Part shown: one piece after another, positions 59,000 through 64,000 of the stretch
How positions within the stretch are numbered: the stretch's first letter is position 1
How the letters are laid out: the number at the start of each line of letters is the position of its first letter
NCBI GenBank assembly: GCA_037954015.1
Contig: CM075693.1
Coordinates: forward strand, 4,870,001 to 4,934,000
Direction: 5' to 3'
DNA from: Psophocarpus tetragonolobus
Lineage: Eukaryota; Streptophyta; Magnoliopsida; Fabales; Fabaceae
Length of the DNA stretch: 64,000 nucleotides
Notes under the pieces: model-generated
What the model saw: only the letters and a program-made list of their open reading frames with translations
Told to the model about the DNA's origin: nothing
Databases searched by the model: none
Position numbers and translations under genes: made by a program

Positions 59000-60064
59000 A
59001 GGGGTGTGCATAAATTGAATATTTAGAAATCCAAATCCATATCTACTCCATTTAATTAGATTTAATTGGATTGGATTTTTTGAAAATGGTTTAAAACCGA
59101 TTTATATTTAAAACGCAATTTTATTTTAATTATGATTTTTAGCAAATTTCAATAGAGACATTTTATTTAATTTTTTTCTTATCACAAATATAAGTAATAT
59201 TTAAAAAATTTAATTATATTTAACCGCACAACTTATTTGATTTATACAAAAAATATTTTTTATCAAATAAATACTTAAATAGTAGTTAAAAGTCTAATTG
59301 AAATGAAGTTAAAATTTGTAACGATAATTTTAACATTTATCATAATTATGTGATTATGTCCGGAGAGGTGTGTGACACACGCTAGAAGATAAAAACTATA
59401 TACGGAGTTTAAACAAAACATTGTGGTTTATCTCACAGGGAAGTGAGATACAGACATATACACTTTCTATTTTTAGCGTGTGTTGTACACTTCTCTATTA
59501 TGTGACACAATGTGTGGTAGAATTTTTGGTGTTTTTTTAATATTTTGTTTTTGTGCATCTACCACACAGTTGTGTGAATATCTACATTGTTGTATGAACA
59601 ATTAGAAAGTAAAAAAATTTAACTATTCTAGAAGTAAAATACAATATTTCATATCATTATTAAAAAAAGTAAGGATAAATTTAATATTTAATAAAATACA
59701 ATATTCATTCTACTTTGTCTAATTTAACTAATGAGTCTTAGTATTTTAAATATATATGATATTTTAAGTTATATTTTTCTATAATTATTAGTAAGCTTTC
59801 AATAATATAATTTTTATTTTCAAAATTTTTATATCATTAAAAACATAACTAAAATTTGAAACATTTTATTGATAATTCTATGTACTCATAATTTGAATTT
59901 TGGATTTTTAAAAATCTTGATAAATATCCAATTAATTGAATTAGATATAAAATCCAAAAACTGGATTTGAATATGAAACTAACCCATTAAAATGGATTTA
60001 AATAGATTGAATAAGGATTGAATATGGAATGATTTTGCATATCTGGATTTTTTGCACACCCCTA
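59000..60064. mobile_element. Inverted-end element (hAT-like) nested in the copia element
   Basis: Ends TAGGGGTGTGCATAAATTGA and, inverted, TAGGGGTGTGCAAAAAATCC. Subterminal blocks with ATCCAAATCCA also pair in inverse orientation. No convincing target duplication. A smaller inverted structure (GTGTGACACACGCTAG and TAGCGTGTGTTGTACAC) near 59370-59495 may be a further insertion inside it. Confidence 0.7.
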
Positions 60065-60168
60065 GGATTCCTTAAATAAAGGTTTACCATTCAAAATATT
60101 TATTAACCATATTGAAAGGATGAGTGTTATGATAAGTCTTTGTTAATGATGTAATGTGATGTGTGTGT

Positions 60169-60170
<2 letters not shown>

Positions 60171-60213
<43 letters not shown>
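60171..60213. repeat. (AT)n microsatellite
   Basis: About 21 uninterrupted AT dinucleotides. Confidence 0.95.
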
Positions 60214-60215
<2 letters not shown>

Positions 60216-60799
60216 GGTAATGCTCGTATTATATGACACTTGTGAATTTAATTATAGTTATGTTTCTACTTGTATGTCATTCACATTATACAATATACAT
60301 TATTATTTTAGTGAGATGACAAAAGTGTATCGAAATAATATTAAAGACACATATTAAAATATTATTAAAGTTGAATTGAATTGGATGGCATGTGATACAT
60401 GAAAAAGACCAGGTTCTTTGGATAACTTGTAACCGTCATGATTCAATAATTTTAATTCAATTAATTTTGGTGAGTTTTAATTTAAATGTATGATGTGCAC
60501 TTACAATTTGATGTTAAAACTTCAGGTCCTCACGTTCGTCAAGTAGGAGAAATGTTAAATTATTTAATATAATGTTTAAATCAAGTAGTTATAGAATGAG
60601 TTTGATAAAAGATGCCTAATACGATAGTTGTTAGACTAGAAATTATATTAAAATCATTTGGAGTTATTTTCAAATTAATAAAATAAGTCCTCTTCTTTTC
60701 ACTTCATTATGGGTAATTTTGATAATAGGGAAAAAAGTGGTTTGAAAGATATAAGAAAAGATTTAAAAAAGATATTCTCTCTCTCTCTATATTAGTTAA

Positions 60800-62190
60800 A
60801 AAGAAGGTTAAATTATAATTGGTGTCCCCTAATTTTAGTTCTTCTTAGCTTTTTGCCTCCCTTTAAATTTTTGTTTCAGTTTTGCCCTCAACTCATACCA
60901 CTACTCCAAATGTCAAGTTTAATTTTATTTTGCAATTCAAATCTACTTAATTTTTCATTAATGTTAGTTTCTAAATTAATTAAAACATAAATGTAAATAT
61001 ACAATAGTAAGATTAAAACTAAAAATTAAAATTAAAAACATAAAATTTAATTTATATATTTATTAATAATAAATTCCTAGGATTATAAATTAAAAAAAAT
61101 GTAGAAAGAAAAAGGTCCTAACATGGTTTGAATTTGAGACTTCTTTAAGGTAAACCACAACCCATACTACTACACTAAGTATCAAATTTAGTTTTATTTT
61201 GCAATTCAAATCTAATTAACCTTTAATTAGTGTTAATTTTAAAATAATTAAAATATAAATGTAAATGTACAACAGTAGGATTAAAACTAAAAGTTAAAAT
61301 TAAAAACTAAAATTTAATTTATATATTTATTAATTATTTATTAATAATAAATTCCTAGGGATTATAAATTAAAAATTAAAACTAATTAAAAACATAAATT
61401 AAAATTATTAAAAAATAAAACTAAGAACTAAAATTATTTAAATTTTAATTCTTAATTTTAATTTCTATTTTATTTTTAATTTTATTTCTTAGTTTTATTT
61501 AAATTAAAACTTAAATTAAAATTTAAATTAAATACATTATTTTAATTCTTAAGTTAAGTTAAATTTTAATTTTTAATTTAAATTAACTTAAGAAATAAAA
61601 TAGAAATAGAAATTAAAATTAAGAATTAAATTTAAATTAAAATGTAAATAGAAGTCAAAATTTAAATTAAGAATTATAATTATTAACAAATTTTAATTTA
61701 AATTTTAATTTTTAATTTTAATTTCTATTTTATTTTTAATTTTAGTTCTTAATTTTATATTTTAATAATTTTAATTATTTTTAATTTTTAATTTATAATT
61801 CCTAGGAATTTATTATTAATAAATATATAAATTAAATTTTTAGTTTTTAATTTTAACTTTTAGTTTTAATCCTACTATTGTAAATTTACATTTATGTTTT
61901 AATTAATTTTGGAACTAACATTAATTAAAGCTTAAATAGATTTGACTTGCAAAATAAAATTAAACTTGACACTTGGAGTAGTGGTATAAACTATTTTGCA
62001 TTATAAAGAGGTCTAATGTTTGAATCGTGCTTGGACCTTTCCCTTTTTACTTTTTTCTAATTAAAATTGCCAAATAATTAACTCTTAATTTTAAAACTTA
62101 ACGCTGCCACGTCATTAATTACAAAGTCAACGGTCTCATTTTGACAAAAGGGCTTTAATATTTTTTAAACTTGGGAGCAAAACTGAAGCA
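60800..62190. mobile_element. Large foldback element inserted in the 3' LTR
   Basis: Outer arms are inverted: TTGTTTCAGTTTTGCCCTCAA near 60870 against, as reverse complement, TTGCTTCAGTTTTGCTCCCAAG near 62175. Inner blocks also pair (ATTCCTAGGATTATAAATT against AATTTATAATTCCTAGGAA). The left arm holds a second copy of its CAAATTTAGTTTTATTTTGCA block. The core 61380-61780 is almost only AAATTAAAATT and its complement. No coding capacity. Confidence 0.75.
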
Positions 62191-62645
62191 AAAATATTTT
62201 CACGGGTATTTATCCGTTTTGACCGGGTATGGGTATGGGTGCGAGTATTACCTGATGTGTTGAACTGAGTACGAGTTTGGATATGTGACTACCTGCTCCG
62301 TACCCAAACTCATACCCGCCTCAGTTATAATTTTAATCATTATATAATAAGTTTAAATTTATATATTTAATTAAAAATTTTAATTCTCAAACTTTAATTT
62401 ATAATTTCTTGTTATTATTTATTCTTTATATACTTTTTAAATTAAAATATAATTAATAACTATAAGTAAATTGTAAAAAATAATACAACGGATACGCGGG
62501 TATACCCGAACCGAAAATACTTGACGAGAATGGGGATGAAGATTACAATTTCATTCCTGTTCTTTTTATACCCGAACCTGTCCTGCATTTTACAGGGAGA
62601 GGGTTAAACCTGCACCCGCCCCCCGCTTCACCCCGTTGCCATCAT
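62190..62645. mobile_element. hAT-like element remnant related to 23865-24556
   Basis: Repeated GGGTATGGGTATGGGT and ATACCCG(A/C) words at both ends of an AT core, and a right end CACCCCGTTGCCATC, resemble the element at 23865-24556. The left terminus is not recognisable and no target duplication is seen. Confidence 0.6.
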
Positions 62646-62844
62646 ACAAAGAAGGAAAATCAAAGAAAAGAGAAACTCAAAGTGGTAATTCAGAACAACA
62701 GTATGGATGCTGATAAATTTTCTAGATCTCCCTTGATAATTATAAAGTATCTAGATGTGTGTAAGTGCATAACATACTATGTAATTTCTTGTATGTTGAA
62801 TCCTAGAAAATTACACATTAAAGCCAAATTATGCTTTCATTGGA

Positions 62845-63861
62845 ATTTTGATTCTTTATAAATCCTTTGGGTTGCTATTTGTGGCCGCCACCCTTAACTA
62901 GTTACCACTCTCCACCTTTAGTTATACTTATCATTTTTCTACGGGAAACTGCCCCTAAGGACATGGATTTTAAGAGTTTTCATATCATCTAGTGAGTGAT
63001 ACACTCCATTTTTTTTGTCATCAGCCACAAGCCAGTTTGTCTTCATATCTTGAAGGGTTGTCTGTCTTTCTCATAATAACACGAGAAATCATTTTGTGCA
63101 TATTTGAAAATCTTAATGAAGATGTCCATGTTGTCTTCAACTTTAAATTCTGAATTTATTCTCTACAATAAAAGAGATAATAAAACATACTCTATGTGAA
63201 TTTTCATTGTTTTGCCATATTGAAGTTAAGTTCGCCTGCATTTGCCTGTGATCTGAATTTATTCAGAACCTTGCCAATTAATAATTTATTGGTAGGATAC
63301 AGAGTCTGAATAACTTTGGTGGTTGATTAATTTGTTGGATAATTCTATGGCTATTGTTTAAATATTTCTATTAGTACTTCACCTTTGAATCTTCCTAATT
63401 TCGTAAAACGAGATACTAATACACCATTTTCATATGTAAAAGAAATATTTATTTACTCTGATCTTGAGTGTGTTTTTCTATTATGATACACATAAGTTCA
63501 AATTCTAATGCTGACTATCATGTGAAGAAAGATCGCAACACAACACCTTTTTTACATGTGAAGAAAATGCATTTTGAACCATATTTTAGTTTCATGTGAA
63601 AAAATCGCAACACACAACACCTTTTACATTCGAGTTGTTAGTTCAATACCCATTAACTGTGTGAAGTCTTTTTATCTGCATTCAAACTATATAACAATGA
63701 ACAAAGAGAACACTTATTATTTGTTATAATGGAAGCCAACTTAACTTAAACACACACAGTTCTGAAAGCGATTGACCATAACATTCCACACAAGGCAAGA
63801 AAACTCGTGTATAATATAAGCAAGACAGTGATAGTGATGATAACTAAGTTGAGATGGATGG
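62845..63861. other. Intergenic region before the third PR-10 gene
   Basis: No gene supported. It lies downstream of the minus-strand PR-10 stop. Confidence 0.5.
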
Positions 63862-64000
63862 TCAGTTGTAATGAGGATTGGCCAAAAGGTAAGCCTCAAT
63901 GGCTTTGAAAAGGGCATCACCCTTGGCTTTGCCAATTTTGAGTTCATCTTCAGTGGGAAGAGCATTGTCTGCTTTGGTTTGGAATGTGACAGTGACTTTG
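63862..64000 (-). CDS. PR-10 / Bet v 1 family protein, C-terminal 45 residues (partial)
   Basis: The window ends inside this gene. The minus-strand frame from the edge gives 'KVTVTFQTKADNALPTEDEL', then 'KGDALFKAIEAYLLANPHYN' and a TGA stop (63864-63862). This matches the end of legume PR-10 proteins of the SAM22/Bet v 1 type: the last beta strand, then the long C-terminal helix with K-A-x-x-x-x-L-F-K-A-I-E-A-Y-L. No lesion in the visible part. It is closer to the typical SAM22 form than the two other PR-10 genes in the window. The rest of the gene, including the intron, lies outside. Confidence 0.9.
   Translation of the reverse strand, partial: KVTVTFQTKADNALPTEDELKIGKAKGDALFKAIEAYLLANPHYN

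Larger units (their letters stand above)
53804..62839 (+). mobile_element. Ty1/copia LTR retrotransposon, degraded, with nested insertions
   Basis: Flanked by the 5-bp direct repeat TTGGA (53799-53803 and 62840-62844). The 5' LTR is 53804-54037 (TGTTA...TTTCA). The 3' LTR starts at 60553 and ends at 62839 but is split by about 2.1 kb of other sequence. The primer site follows the 5' LTR, and a purine-rich AGTAGGAGAA precedes the 3' LTR. Internal fragments run gag, protease/pre-integrase, integrase, RT, RNase H, the Copia order. Many stops, so dead. The 9-kb length comes from an internal duplication and nested insertions. Confidence 0.88.
60553..62839 (+). repeat. 3' LTR of the copia element, split by insertions
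   Basis: The LTR start (TGTTAAATTATTTAAT, 60553 to about 60690) and the LTR end (about 62765 to 62839, ending ATGCTTTCA) flank roughly 2.1 kb absent from the 5' LTR. Confidence 0.82.

Noticed and set aside
59000..60064. 8-bp target duplication for the TAGGGGTGTGCA-ended element
   Set aside because: The flanks (AATCTGC and GGATTCC) do not match, so the hAT label rests on ends only.

Overview
This is a piece of plant nuclear genome, very AT-rich, with short spliced genes scattered among decayed transposable elements. Three Bet v 1/PR-10 genes of the kind expanded in legumes, plus the repeat types, suggest a legume (Fabaceae), perhaps phaseoloid. That assignment is inference from protein and repeat character, not from a database search.

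Four host genes and one partial host gene can be supported. A 12-exon WD40/Utp12 gene for a WDR43/UTP5-type nucleolar protein lies at 6429-15188 (+). A heavy-metal-associated isoprenylated protein (HIPP) gene lies at 17002-17993 (-). Two complete two-exon PR-10 genes lie at 20771-21354 (-) and 42805-43366 (-), and the 3' end of a third lies at 63862-64000 (-). The three PR-10 genes share a strand and, where visible, the same intron position. They look like one tandem family pulled apart by mobile DNA.

Most of the rest is mobile DNA. (a) A relic of a LINE 3' end (zf-RVT plus RNase H) lies at 1-1230 (-). (b) A degraded L1-type LINE at 26345-31750 (-) is interrupted by a 1.1-kb AT-rich tandem-repeat block. 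(c) A complete 6.8-kb Mutator-like element (MULE) at 33064-39888 has about 510-bp terminal inverted repeats and a perfect 10-bp target duplication. It carries two convergent genes, a plant-mobile-domain (PMD) gene and a MULE transposase gene, both disabled by a few point lesions. (d) A 1.28-kb non-autonomous relative at 43591-44874 has the same termini and contains four tRNA-His-derived sequences. (e) A Ty1/copia element at 53804-62839 has matching LTRs, a tRNA-iMet-type primer site and a 5-bp target duplication; it is expanded by an internal duplication and several nested insertions. (f) hAT-type non-autonomous elements with perfect 8-bp duplications lie at 9666-10393 (inside a WDR43 intron) and 23865-24556. 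There are also many MITE, foldback and tandem repeats.

The most unusual structure is the MULE family. Its long termini are studded with near-perfect 25-bp palindromes with AAACCGCA arms, seven per end in the large element. In the small element these palindromes alternate with 72-nt tRNA-His-like units, first duplicated in tandem and then inverted. I found no CRISPR array, operon or intact viral gene, which fits a plant chromosome.
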